Part shown: in pieces, positions 34,420-45,355 of the stretch | How positions within the stretch are numbered: the stretch's first letter is position 1 | Layout: each line of letters opens with the position of its first letter | Origin: Lepas anatifera | Taxonomy: Eukaryota > Arthropoda > Thecostraca > Lepadidae | DNA length: 64,000 nt | Direction of reading: 5' to 3' | NCBI GenBank assembly: GCA_034440635.1 | Contig: JAOTON010000198.1 | Coordinates: 682,001-746,000, forward strand | Notes under the pieces: generated by a model | Databases searched by the model: none | Told to the model about the DNA's origin: nothing | What the model saw: only the letters and a program-made list of their open reading frames with translations | Program-made: the position numbers and the translations under genes

Positions 34420-35620
34420 TATTGTGAACTGTTTCCGACTGTTTTGTGAACTGTTTTCAGACGAGAGGTTTTAATAAAGTGTTTGCATGCTCGGTATATA
34501 CCTAGTTCAAAAAAATCAAAAAGGATTCAAATGGTCGCGGTAATATTTGCAACTCAAAGTACGAGCCTATTTCTTTCATGTATTTAATGTGTATTTTATC
34601 TTACTGCCGTGATCAACCGGAATAGCCCAAACGTAGACATGTTACTTTGTACGCTTTTGTTAAAACTCAAACCTAATACAAGAATGTCATTGTAAGAACT
34701 TGTTTACCAATTTTTCTCACCATCCTGTATAAAGCGGACCTATGTTTCGGACTCATTTCCAGTCGTGGGTTCGAATCCTGAGAGCAGCCAAACTTTTAAC
34801 ATGAAATTGTGAATGTACAGAGTGCTATTTTCACGATTGAAGCTTACAAACTTACGTGCCCTTAATGTATTTGGCTGTCCGGGAAGGTCTTTAGTGCTGG
34901 CAGACCCAGAGTAGGGACACAATACAGCAATGGTCCCCAAAAACGGTACAATTTTACTAATTTAGCCGACTTTGGCCGATTTCCATTAAAATAATTTTTA
35001 TTTTTCCAACGGTGCTTCCCAAAATGGAATAGCCATAGAGCAGTTATTGGTGAGTCATAACTTGTGGACCTTCGGGAACTCAATCAGTTAATAATCTTTT
35101 TTTGTCCCTTCATATTCCAAAATATATAAATGAAACAAGACATAAACTAAACAATCCCGTTCGTCACATGAATCGGAATAGGGGAACAGAGGGAGGGGAG
35201 CGTGGCAACTCACTTTTCATAAAACAAATTATTTCAGCCATATCGGCAATGAAACATTCGACAATTGTGTGACCAGTTTGTGCGGACGGCAAAGATCGAG
35301 CCTAGATCCGTTCAGTTTTGGTTTTAGACGTGAAAGTTGCCTCTGGAATATAATCCCCTCCAACCTGTTTATTAGTGGCGATGCTGTTCGCTTAGGTTGT
35401 TAATCTGTCTATCAGGATCCTCCCCCACCCGTATCCTCATAAAAGAGCCGGAAGAATGTCTAAGTCCCCATTTTGGTCATATGAACCAAAATGGCACAAC
35501 TAGCGGAAAAAGCGGCGGATTCATCGCCGAGCCTAGTAGAATCTGGGAGATTTCAAGGCTAAATGTGAAGGATTATCATGATGGCTATGGAGGATGGCAC
35601 GATGGTATCAGCTGGTGAGA
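34420..35620. other. Mostly featureless; possible SINE remnant
   Basis: At 34768-34790 TGGGTTCGAATCC is a perfect polymerase III box B. The 45 bp before it (CGGACTCATTTCCAGTCG) resemble the 3' half of a tRNA. No box A is seen, so this is either a truncated tRNA-derived SINE or coincidence. Nothing else is recognised. Confidence 0.45.
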
Positions 35621-35624
35621 GTAA

Positions 35625-35812
35625 TAATAATAATTGCTGGGGTTTAACGACGCACCAACAGCCAAGGTCACACGGCGTCGCCAACTCTCACCCTGTTGGG
35701 AGGGATTTGGGGGATCACATCAACTTATTCAGAGGCTTCGCCAGGACTTGAACTCAAGACCGATGGCTTAGAAGACAGGGATTGTATCCACTAAGTCGCT
35801 CATCACCCAGCT
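35625..35812 (-). repeat. tRNA-derived SINE, second family, copy 1
   Basis: On the minus strand a tRNA-like head (GCTTAGTGGATACAATCCC, then CAAGTCCTGGCGAAGCC) is followed by a body with GGCGACGCCGTGTGACC and ends in an AATTATTATTATTA tail. The better copy is 43090-43286. The copy is interrupted by a few substitutions in box B. Confidence 0.65.
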
Positions 35813-35859
35813 GATGCAAGTACCAACCCAACACCTTCGAGGGGAACCATGTCCGTAAC

Positions 35860-36278
35860 TTCCTGAGGTTCTCGGATAGGCTGGTGGCGGAGGCGAGGAA
35901 GCTGGAAATCTTCTGGGCAATCCCAGCAGTTTCCTGCAGCAAGACCATCGTCCAGTTAAACCGGTTGTGATGGCCTGCTTTGGGAAGATGTTAGACCTTG
36001 ACTTCAGGACTATTATCTCGAGGTTTGAGGAGTAGTACAGGATGCTGAGCACTTAGGTGACGCCAAAAGTCCACCTTGTCCTCACACACGCTCCTGAGCT
36101 CCTACAGATGAAGGGTCTGGCGGCCGGGCTGGGCGCTTGGAGCGAGCAGGCCATGGAGTCCACCCACCACGAGTTCAAGCTTGAGTTGGAGGGGACGAAG
36201 GTGGGGCACCACCGTCCGAACTTTGAAAAAGTGTTGTTCAAGTATGTGCTGAGGTATAATATAAGCACGTTTAAGTAA
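35860..36278 (+). pseudogene. Transposon protein fragment, C-terminal part
   Basis: Reads MACFGKMLDLDFRTIISRFE, a stop, then VTPKVHLVLTHAPELLQMKG, LGAWSEQAMESTHHEFK and NFEKVLFKYVLRYN. The order CFGxxLD, SVTPKVHxVxxH, LGxxSEQAxExxHH and a final YN segment is typical of the C-terminus of a widespread invertebrate transposon protein. A frameshift/stop lies near 36035-36055. It may belong with the fragment at 29981-30448, with the LINE and other insertions between. Confidence 0.5.
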
Positions 36279-36279
36279 T

Positions 36280-37170
36280 GTTTGCTTTCTTATATGTATG
36301 GTGCAGCTGAGATATGGTGGTTGCAGAACATTCATGTTTTTACTTATAAAAATAGTTCTCCTGCACAGCAGTTCGAACAGGGTACTACATTACATACATA
36401 ATTTCAGGACAGGTCTGGAAGCAAATGTTATTCTCACTTGCATAAATTGACAGATTTAGGATACAAAAATGCGGCCTGTGTCATTGTTTAAGTTTGAAAA
36501 TTATGAAAAGTGTATGAATTCGTTGGATATCTTTAGGCAAAGTTTTCTTAGAAATCCTAAAAAAGTTTTCGAAACTCACTTTGATTAAAATCTACTATTA
36601 GTTCTACGATTCGTGATATGACTGAGACGGTGATAAAAATCTTTGTTCAAGTATTCATAACCTGAGCAAATATTTTTGGATTAACTCTTCTGCCCTTAAG
36701 TTGGTGCAAGCTTACTTAAATTTAAAATTTTTAAATACTAAAATCACCTATAGGATCTGGGCTTTCCATTGGCGTGCTACATTATACATTTACTCTACAG
36801 AAAGCATGACAAAAATGACAAAAAAACGTGGCTTGCAATATAGAACGGAATGTAAGAAGGGTCTCCCTTCTCAAAATTTGCACTAAACGTTAGTGGGCAA
36901 TTTCTCTAGAACTCTAGATGGATTTCTCTGGATGGATGATTTTAAGTCATGCATCCATTTTTTTCCATTTCCATTGAGCAATTTGGTTGTATTAATCACT
37001 CTGCTCGACAGATTCAATTTTTGCGCACCGTGTTCGGCAGGTGTGGTGTTATATGTATGTACGTATGTATTTGTCTAAATGCACAGTAAAAATAAATGTG
37101 CAGAGATAAGAAAGATTGTGAGAAGCAACATTGAAAGATTGCGTTGCGGATAATGTTGAGACAAATCTTA
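36280..37170. other. AT-rich, no gene seen
   Basis: No recognised domain, RNA or repeat. Confidence 0.45.
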
Positions 37171-37179
37171 GGAACCAGA

Positions 37180-37638
37180 ATAAATAACACAGAGATGTTG
37201 CATCGGCGCTCCTGTCGCTGCCACTCGCTCAGGACCACGCTCTCCCCATTCGAAATACATGCGAAGCACTCATGCGACAATGTGTGGATAACCTGCAACA
37301 GCAGTGGTTGCAACAGGATGGGGCAACGCCACACACGGCAGGAGCAACCCCGACATGGCTTAGGGATCACTTTGCTGAGCGGGTGATGTCGAAGAAGACT
37401 GAAGTTGACTGGCCAGCACACTCACCGGACTTGACCCCCCCTATATTTTTCTGTGGGGATGCCTGAAAAGCAAAGTGTACCATCCAGGAATAGAACACTC
37501 AAAGACCTGAAAAACAGCATCCGGAAGCAGGTTCGCCTCATCAAGCCTAAAATGTGCGAACGTGTTTGTCAGGAAGTGCTGAAGTGGGCAGAGGTATGTG
37601 CTTCCAGGAACGGCTCACATCTGGAGCACGTGCTATAG
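37180..37638 (+). pseudogene. Mariner-like transposase fragment
   Basis: The frame at 37272-37466 reads WLQQDGATPHTA, then WLRDHFAERVMS, then WPAHSPDLTPPIFF, the DDE_3 core of Tc1/mariner-type transposases with the second catalytic Asp (QQDGA) and the third acidic residue (SPDLTP). After a frameshift near 37455 the C-terminal helix continues (DLKNSIRKQVRLIKPKMCER) to a TAG at 37636. The N-terminal DNA-binding domain and first Asp are missing, and no terminal repeats are visible. Confidence 0.8.
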
Positions 37639-37764
37639 GGGCGTTTTCGATGAGAAATCCATCAGTGTTATCGTGACATAAAAATACCTTGAAATACAAA
37701 CCAACGTGGTGAAGGTTAGAAGCCGATGACGAACGGACTAAGTAATCAAGTTCTAATCCTAAAG

Positions 37765-37905
37765 TTTTATCGGTCTCGTCCTCCGTCTGTCTGTCGGTTC
37801 GTCGGTCTGCCGTCGGTTGTGTGGTCGTGGTTTTGTGGTGTGGTTGTGTGGGTCGGTGTGTGGGTGGGTGGGTGTGGGGGGTCGTCGGTCTGTCTGTCCT
37901 ATCAT
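37765..37905. repeat. GT-rich low-complexity tract
   Basis: Imperfect TCTGTCGGT and GTGTGGGTGGG repeats with almost no A on the plus strand. Confidence 0.85.
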
Positions 37906-38079
37906 TAATACTTACCCAGATACAGACATATAAAAAGTAATACTTTATTTTGGGACACCCTGAAAGTAAATTGCTATTTCAAAACATTTACTTTTCTTCA
38001 CGAGTGCCCAATGCAGCGCCTTCATCATGCCATACGTTTCGGCGGGTGATGAGACGTTCCTGCCCTAGCCCAACAGTGT

Positions 38080-38175
38080 TCCATATTCCAGGGTGCTGGG
38101 TGGGGAGCGACACCCGGACAGGCTGAATTCTCCATTCACTTCTGTGTTATTCTTACTAAATTTTCCACTCACAGC
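38080..38175. repeat. Interspersed repeat end (GGTGCTGGGTG...CCACTCAC)
   Basis: CAGGGTGCTGGGTG, GAGCGACACCC and AATTTTCCACTCAC match 50015-50102. Related AATTTTCCACTCAC/GACACCCTAG blocks occur at 55442-55490 and 56553-56625. Confidence 0.5.
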
Positions 38176-38439
38176 CAGGGGCGTTTCATCATGTTAACTT
38201 CCCTATGCCGGCCGGTGTATGACCCGACAATCGTAACCGTAAATCGTCGTGCAAGTATCGTAATGTATGCAAAGGACCTGGAATGCCTTGCCAAGCTTGC
38301 TGCCTGACTGCATATCATAAATGCTTCAAAGCAATGTATTAGGAGTTCATGCAGGTGTTTTTCCTTGGAGTACTTTAACACTATACTTGATGCCACAGAT
38401 TCAACTACTAGGACACCTACCAGGATACAACATTTAAAC

Positions 38440-40545
38440 GATGGGAAGAAAGAGGTGGTCACTTCTAATTTATTTCCGCAGGAAACATTGCATCCCAGGA
38501 AATGGTTAGGACACTGCGCATTCGCCACCTGCAGAAATACTGCGAAGGACAAGTATGTACATACATATCCTTCTTCAGATTCCCCAAAAATGTAACTCAG
38601 AGAGCGACATGGGCAAACAGATGCGAAAGAAAGAAACCATTTAGCACTAAGCAAGCGAGAATGTATTCCAGCCATTTCTTGGAAGCTGATATTGACCCAG
38701 CATGCAAGGGTGAGCGAGCACCCAAAACTTTCCTCGCTCTGAACTTCCGCAGAAAAAGCGGAACTTGTTTATTATTATTCTTAAGGGCTTTGCGACGCAC
38801 GGCAAATTGTATGAATTCTCGTTTACTTAGTTGTCCTGCTCTTACAGAGCAGCCCCACCAGATAGGACAGCCCGACAAGACCGGCAGGACTCGACCAGGT
38901 ACTTGGCCAGTGTCCTCAATGCAGACCGTGAGTTTCGCTATAAATATTTACTTTGTGTCTTCAAGTAATTATTTCTTGACACCATAATTTCGTCTCGGAT
39001 AATCTAATTCACATATAAAAAGCTCGCCGCCTTGCTTCAAAATGCAAATTCATCAACTGATTCTTAGTCTTCCTACATTCCTAGTCTAAAAGCCAACCTT
39101 CCGAAGTAACTTCACCCACCGCATCCACAAATCGACCAAAGCTTGTACTTAACCGTTGTGAGTAGCGATCAAACGTCTGAAACAGCTTCTACCAAAATAT
39201 AAACGAATGCCACCAGATCCCGTTGGGAACGTAGCTTCCGTGGGGCTCCATGTATCATCGAAGCTTCTCTTCGTGTGCTTGAGACGGCCACACGGGGCAT
39301 GAGTAAGCATTGAGCGCCTCTGTGTGATCAGCTTCGATGAAATGGCATTGGATTCGAGGTATGGCTATGACCCAATCCTCGACCCGGTCGTGTGTGACAA
39401 GAAAGTTCAAATGCTGATGATCCCTGCGTCAGTGCACCTCGTGGAAGCATCAGTTTTACCAGATAGAAGAAGACATAAGCATAAAACTACTGAGCTCAAT
39501 AATCAGCATCCTGGATAAAAGCTTGAAGCTGCATGTTGTCGCTGCCGTAAGTGACATGGGATCTCAGAACGAAAGGATGTGGACGCGCGCCGGTATCACA
39601 GCAACGAAGAAGATATGAGAGAGGAGACCGCCTGGGGGGGGCGAACATTGGAAAATACATCATCACAGCACTAATCCAAAACCAGAAAACATCAGCACCA
39701 AGATCCCGAGGAATCAAATGCATGACATCCGGAAGGGGTCCTTGAAAATATGGGATACAAAAACCCGGGATTAACACTCAACAATCATCCTGGGGAATGC
39801 TGAATTAAACCAAGGACATACCAACCGGAAGACGCTGTATTGAAACGAATGGCACGAGGAGTACTAAGAACAAATATCATCTTCTGTATGGCCTGTGATT
39901 ACTCCTTCCATGTCACTGTGATCATGGCTTATAACCGAAACTGTCAGTTAAAGGAAATAAGTCAACTTATATTATATAATTTGTAATTTATGGGATAATT
40001 TTAAAAAAATCGTATTCATTGCGCCAACACGCCATAAGTACAAACAATTTTTTAAGTAAAATGGTAAAATATGTTTCAATTAATGCATAATTACAAAATT
40101 AATCGTTGCATGTACCCCCAGGCCAGTGACCAGCCTAGCCAGCGCGTTCGGTTAGCTACCCAACTGTTCTCCCGAACCGTGGGAACAGTCATAGGCACAC
40201 ATCTGCCTCAGCGCCGCCTCCAGGCTGAGGTGGTGCTAACGGCTGATGCGTGGTTCGACACGATGAACAGCAGGATAACGTTCTGTAACCGCCGGGAGAG
40301 ATGTGCCTACGGAATCTCACCACTTGCACAGACAGCACAGGACAAAGCTCTCCATCGGATGGAGGCCCTCACTCGGGATATGAGGAAGTTCTCTTCCCGT
40401 CAGCCAATGGCCAGCGAGAAATGCTGAAGTTCCAGCACGGGATTCTGCGCAGCAGCGCTTCTCTGTGTGGACCGTTTGCGGAGTTAAGGGGCAATGTGCT
40501 CCAGTTCCGATACATCCTGACGTTGGCCCGGGAAACTGATGACTA
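38440..40545 (+). pseudogene. P-element/THAP9-like transposase pseudogene
   Basis: The N-terminus is a THAP-type zinc finger in two frames: GHCAFATCRNTAKD (38510-38550), then ISFFRFPKN, ATWANRCERK and RMYSSHF (38566-38680). The usual RxCSxHF Cys is Tyr here, so a zinc ligand is lost. Next, VISFDEMALDSRYGYDP and QMLMIP (39324-39430) match the segment with the first catalytic Asp of P-like transposases. Then RVRLATQLFSRTVGTV and FDTMNSR (40143-40280), and KFQHGILRSSASL with FRYILT (40422-40530), match the C-terminal catalytic region. The final acidic segment is replaced by a stop. Several frame changes and possible introns separate the pieces. Confidence 0.7.
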
Positions 40546-40666
40546 GAAGCACATGGGAAGCTCATGTGACCTTTCCATTGGTGTAACCTTCCCATGTGTT
40601 GGTACTTTGTTCAAACGTTGTTTGCCTTTGTGATTCCTAATTAATTTCATTCAATTGTTGAGCTGA

Positions 40667-40965
40667 TTGTTGAGGTGTTCACTGGCCTGTCCTCGCGAAT
40701 CCGGATGTAAAAACACTGAAGATTGTATATTTGGGAACAGCCCTTCATCAGAATCATGTCGTAAATCTAAAAAATTATCAGTCACAGTGTAGCCAGACCT
40801 CGAATTGTCCTGTCACTCGAGGTCTGGCTACACTATGACTGACAATTTTTTAGATTTACTACATGATTCTGATGAAGGGCTGTGCCCGAATATACAATCT
40901 TCAGTGTTTTTACATCCGGATTCGAGGGGACAGGCCAGTGAACACGTTATCAACTTATCATCATG
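40667..40965. repeat. Near-perfect fold-back, Penelope-like terminus
   Basis: Arms 40667-40800 and 40809-40965 are reverse complements over about 130 bp (GGTCTGGCTACACT against AGTGTAGCCAGACC at the tip). The right arm reads GATTCTGATGAAGGGCTGTG then CCCGAATATACAATC, like the 3' end of a Penelope-like element. The distal part matches 16690-16765. Two such termini head to head with an 8 bp centre are unusual. Confidence 0.8.
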
Positions 40966-40989
40966 CTCCTCGCCGCAGGACTCCAAAAC

Positions 40990-41890
40990 CGGGACCTGCC
41001 ATAGCCTTCATATCAGATCAGTAACCCTTCATATCGGCATTTTACATTGGACAACACAAGCCTCCGCCAGCGAAAAAGGCACCTCCCTGGTCTGTCATCG
41101 ACCGTGTGAGCCCTTCATTTCTAATCTTATCTTGCGGTTTTCACGCTTATTAGGTTGTCTCTCAGCAGTGGCAGCACCGCCTGCAGTCACTAGGCAGCCA
41201 TAACCATGTAGAACTTGCCGACACAGTGACTCAAAATCTGAGGGTCTTTAACGGTTATTACCATCGACCATATTAATAAGAAGTCACTGTTCAGTACAGA
41301 ACTCAACCGTGACAATTCGTAGACTTCCAATGATCGCGACATTCATGGGAGCGAGAAACTTGAAATACGCACATAAACCATCCAGCAGTCCACCGGCCCG
41401 TCACGACTGGCAATGACCCTAACCTCCCCGCTGACCTAGTAACCGAATTCACGGACACTAATCCTCCATCTCCTGAATCAAAACACCCGCACGAGACAAA
41501 ACCTCCCGCACGTGACAGGTTACCTACTCCAAGGATGCATCAGCTCTCGGACTGACATCTCAGCGATTCCAGTACCTCCTCCCAGGCTGTGCGGCTGGTG
41601 TTTGTATCCGGGCCGCGGGGCTGGCTCGGCAGGCTGGTGACCCAGACTGTACCATACTTCCCCGGCGCGCGCGTCTGTTTCCGATCCAGAGAGCGGCGCG
41701 GGAACGGACGGCAGGATGACAGACGACAGTCGAGACCGACACAGCAACAGGCGGCGACAGCAAAGCCGCCGACCCGCGGCACAGATAACGGTGTAGAGAT
41801 GAGTGTCACTGGCAGGGAAATCGAACGCACGCAGTCTGCACATTGCAGAGATTAGCTGGACTGCGGGGAAGGGCAGTAAGCATTTTGGAA
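40990..41890. other. No supported gene
   Basis: GC-rich between 41540 and 41800, where overlapping open frames exist on both strands with no recognised domain. Minus-strand frames contain many Arg and Leu codons explained by composition. Confidence 0.35.
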
Positions 41891-41897
41891 CGAGCTT

Positions 41898-42010
41898 CTC
41901 AGCAGCAGCCGCAGCATCAGGCGCAACGGCAGCAGCATCATCCGCCAGTGCCGTAGCCGCAACAGCAGCAGCCGCCAGCGCCGCAGGAGCAACAGCAGCA
42001 GCCGCCATTG
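41898..42010. repeat. Imperfect (GCA)n trinucleotide tract
   Basis: Interrupted GCAGCA/GCCGCA units give poly-Ala on the plus strand and poly-Leu/Arg on the minus strand. An open frame (41803-42057) covers it but has no start context or flanking domain. Confidence 0.85.
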
Positions 42011-42060
42011 TGCATCGATTTCGAGCCAAGTCCATTGACCCAATGAAGATCGAATTTTAA

Positions 42061-42894
42061 CACGCGCATTGACGGGGGTCTGAGCCACCTTCGCTTTGAC
42101 GGGGGGCGGGTACCCGCCCCCCCTAAGATCTCGAGAACCACGGTAGGTAGCGAAAAACGGTAAACGGTTCTGGGTAGCCCATCCACTTCTCCATCGAAAA
42201 TAATTGAACCATTTTTTGTCAGGTCACATTTAAGGTCACGAGAGGTCAAAACATGCCACCATAGGGATAACATGTAAATTACGTTTTTCGGCCATTTACA
42301 TCTGAACAGGTAAAGATAGAGCAAAACGACTTGAACTTTATGAATCCTCGCAGCAAGCCGAATCGAATGATATATAATTTGACCTTGCTAGGTCAAATCA
42401 AGGATTTGACCTGACTGAGGTCAGGTCAGGGTCAAGTTATATAAAATGCATAACATTAGAACCGCAAAGACAAGGCGAGTCTAATGCACCTAAAATAAAC
42501 GCTCTATCACCATTTTTTACTGAGTTATTCAGTAAAACCCATTTTCCCATGTATTTCCAATGGAGAGGTCATGCCTCGTACCTGACCTTAGGTCATCGAT
42601 ATCAAAAATACCGGAACATATTTTAGAGAACTCGGTGGGTCCATTATGTGATATGAGTTTCAATCGGATAAGTTCACTCTGCTCCGACTTATGCTATCTT
42701 TTTTTGAGGTAAGGTCATTTGACCTGTACTGGTGACCTGACCTGAGATGACCTGACCTTAAAATTTTCACAAAAGTTGTAAAAATGATGAGGGAAAAGGT
42801 ATGCCAAGTACGGTGGCGCTAGGCGCTGCCGTTTTTCTGCTACCTCCGAAAAACCCGAGGGGGCGGGTACCCGCCCCCCGTCAATGCGCGTGGT
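42061..42894. mobile_element. AGGTCA-rich non-autonomous element with TIRs
   Basis: The ends CACGCGCATTGACGGGGG (42061) and CCCCCGTCAATGCGCGTG (around 42892) are inverse partners. Each is followed inward by a GGGCGGGTACCCGCCC palindrome. Flanking TAA on both sides may be a 3 bp target duplication, as in PIF/Harbinger-like elements, but the right side has an extra G. The interior carries many AGGTCA half-sites, including an inverse DR4 (42738-42753). There is no coding capacity. Further copies are at 63461-64000 (reversed) and, diverged, 4909-5300. Confidence 0.8.
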
Positions 42895-43089
42895 AATCTG
42901 GACATCGAATCTTAATCTCCTCATTATTTTTAAAGACATGTCGAGGACACACATCCAGCAAAATCAAGGTAAAAATACACTCGCAGAGAAAACAAAACTC
43001 CGAACTCGATCCTGAAGCTCACGCAGATGCATGGCTCCCATTACCGCAATCACATATTCAATTGGCAGGTTCGTGTTTTATTTGGCAGG

Positions 43090-43286
43090 CTAGTTTAATA
43101 ATAATTATTGGGGTTTAACGACGCACCAACTTCCAGGGTCATACGGCTTCGCCAACTCTCACCCTGTTGGAAGGGATTTTGGGGATCAGATCGACTTATT
43201 CAGAGGCTCCGCCGGGACTTGAACCCGGGACCAGTGGCTTAGAGGACAAAGGTGCTATCCACCAAGCCACCTCATCCCCGTAAGGC
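43090..43286 (-). repeat. tRNA-derived SINE, second family, copy 2
   Basis: Minus-strand head with box A-like TGGCTTGGTGG and box B GGGTTCAAGTCC, in the order of a tRNA with a plausible anticodon arm between them. The body includes CCAACAGGGTGAGAGTTGG and the 3' tail is AATAATTATTATTA. It is very similar to 35625-35812. Truncated relatives are at 50970-51050 and 58810-58850. Confidence 0.8.
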
Positions 43287-43289
43287 TAG

Positions 43290-44330
43290 TTTAAGGCTCA
43301 CGGTTGTGATGCTACTTGAACAAGACCTCCACGAAACAGAGCAAGGGGCAGCCGTCGTGCTCACTTACTTTTGAGTGAACAGAAGTTCATTGAGCTTAAG
43401 AACTTGGTGAGTCTCTGTAGTGAAGGTGATGAAGCAAAAAGGAGTAAACATTAGGTCCCGGTAAAAACAGACAGCATTGGGGGAACCCAGAGGCTTCTGC
43501 CACTGCATGGATCAGGCGGTAGAATGACACGAATTAGCAACATTTTAACTAGGCGCCGAATATGTTCGAAGGCGTCGAAGTTGGCATACGACCGCAGGGG
43601 TATGGAAGGGCAATCCTGCCTACATATTTAAAAGGGTAGTGGTATAAAAAAGTGTGAGAGAACATGGCCAGAACCTGCCGGTCTCTGCACTCCGCACGCT
43701 TGCGACATGTGCGGACTCAGCGCGCCAAGATTTTACTGCTGTTGGTGGGAAGTACCAGAGAAATTATTGTCTTTCTTGTCGAGCAGGTACGCCAGATCAT
43801 TATCAGTACAATGTGTGAAATATAACGTGACAACATCCAATACAAACGTGTGATGACGACACTTTTTACAATCAAACCTGTGCAGAAACAGTTGCACGAA
43901 TGACTGCAAGGGCGGACTTCTAGGCACCATGGGCCTCTACTTTGACCCCAACTGTATTAGCGGAAGCGCGCAATTGTTGCTCGCAACGCCTGCTGTGTTG
44001 ACTAGATAAAACACCACTTCCATGACAAACGAATAATCGAGCAAGTAAGCGTTGATAAACTCTAAGCCATGAGACATGTTTAGTAAGTCTCTTGAGCTTA
44101 TACAACTAGAGCCTACCGCACCCTGACGTAAGAAGTGAAACACACTAGCAAACCACAAGATTGAAAGCGAAGTCACTATGTGGAAAGGACAGGAGTTTGG
44201 GCGGACGTTCTTCAAGCTATCATCGCGGCTACCACCATGAACAAAAATAGAGACATCCCAGGGTGTTATCAACAGCAGAGGTTTTCACTGCCAGCTTAGC
44301 CACCCGTTACCACCACAAGGTTCCAATGCG
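43290..44330. other. No recognised gene
   Basis: A 111-codon minus-strand frame (43937-44272) has no recognised domain. Confidence 0.35.
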
Positions 44331-44337
44331 ATAATTG

Positions 44338-44553
44338 TATATGATCGTTCGGACTTACTCCACAAAGTGTGTTTGGGGTCGGAGCTTTTGGTCTGTATTT
44401 ACAGAGCTTCGTCAACGAATCGGAAGAGATGGGATGACCTATGCTGTGGGATGACCTTCCCACCTATTCCGATTCGCTGACGAAGCTCTGTAACACAGAT
44501 CGAAAGATCCGACCTCAAACACACTTTGTTGAGTAAGTCGGAATGATCATATA
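44338..44553. repeat. Hairpin fold-back, ~95 bp arms
   Basis: GGACTTACTCCACAAAGTGT (44350) pairs with ACACTTTGTTGAGTAAGTC (44520). ACAGAGCTTCGTCAACGAAT (44400) pairs with ATTCGCTGACGAAGCTCTGT (44473). The loop is about 25 bp. Similar in design to other MITE hairpins in this window but with no shared sequence. Confidence 0.8.
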
Positions 44554-44559
44554 CGAACA

Positions 44560-45150
44560 TCCGAACTCCACACCATGCCTTTTCAAGAATGCGATAATCA
44601 TCCCCAAAAACTTTCTCCAAATCCGAGACCAGGAGATAAGTTTTTGGTTGATTGTTCACGAAATTGGCATCTTATCCATCATGACTATCAATCCGAACAT
44701 TTCGTGGTGGTAAGTTGTTGATTGATTGCTCTGGTTCGGCTGTTAAATCCCAAACCAACTGAATTTTACGCACACTAACCCGCCTACAACAGGGTAGGTA
44801 TTGAATACAAAGGTCCAACAGCAGCATGCACAGATAACTTACTGAAGCACAAGACAACTCGGTGCTTGAATAGGCGTGTCGAGGGAAACCGGATGGCTGT
44901 AGCTGTTGTAGGATCAATAATTTGCACCTTTTAAATATAGTCTTTCTCGCTAGGGGGAGTTGATGGCATCTTTCACAAGCGGTCACATTAACACTTGATT
45001 TTCAACATGAAAAGAGAGAAGCGATCGTGTCAGGAACAGGACGGAACGTGGTATGTATGGATAATGAAGAATTGTGAAATTTGGTGATGCTAAGTGAATA
45101 TATATATATATATTGTTCCATAAATGAAGAATTTTAAGCAAGAACTTTAA
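44560..45150. other. No recognised gene; short (TA)n
   Basis: A minus-strand open frame at 44672-44986 is unrecognised. A short TA run lies at 45098-45113. Confidence 0.35.
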
Positions 45151-45154
45151 AAAC

Positions 45155-45355
45155 TTTCCCGCGCCGAGCGACATCGTCCTGGTGCACGGCGAAGGTCAGC
45201 GCGGTCGATGGCCGCTGGCCCGAGTCGTTTCTGTGATAGAAGGTACTGATGGCCACAGCAGGGCCAGGGCTGCCCAGATAGTGATGAGGGGAAAACAGAC
45301 CAAACGCCCAATCTCCAAAGTATTTCAGTTGGAAGCTATTCGCTGCTCCCGGTAG
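45155..45355 (+). pseudogene. BEL/Pao retrotransposon Pol tail
   Basis: A 66-codon stretch reads SDIVLVHGEGQRGRWPLARV then VSVIEGTDGHSRAARAQIV and KRPISKVFQLEAI, ending in TAG. The GDVVLV...RxxWPLGRV...GxDGxxRxxxVxT...RPIxKLxxLE pattern is the C-terminal domain (DUF5641 type) that follows the integrase in BEL/Pao elements. The rest of Pol is absent. The stop codon lies inside a 190 bp tandem duplication that could be remnant 3' flank. Confidence 0.75.

Noticed and set aside
41803..42057. Alanine-rich protein
   Set aside because: The poly-Ala run comes from an interrupted GCA tract that is also open on the minus strand as poly-Leu/Arg. No domain flanks it.
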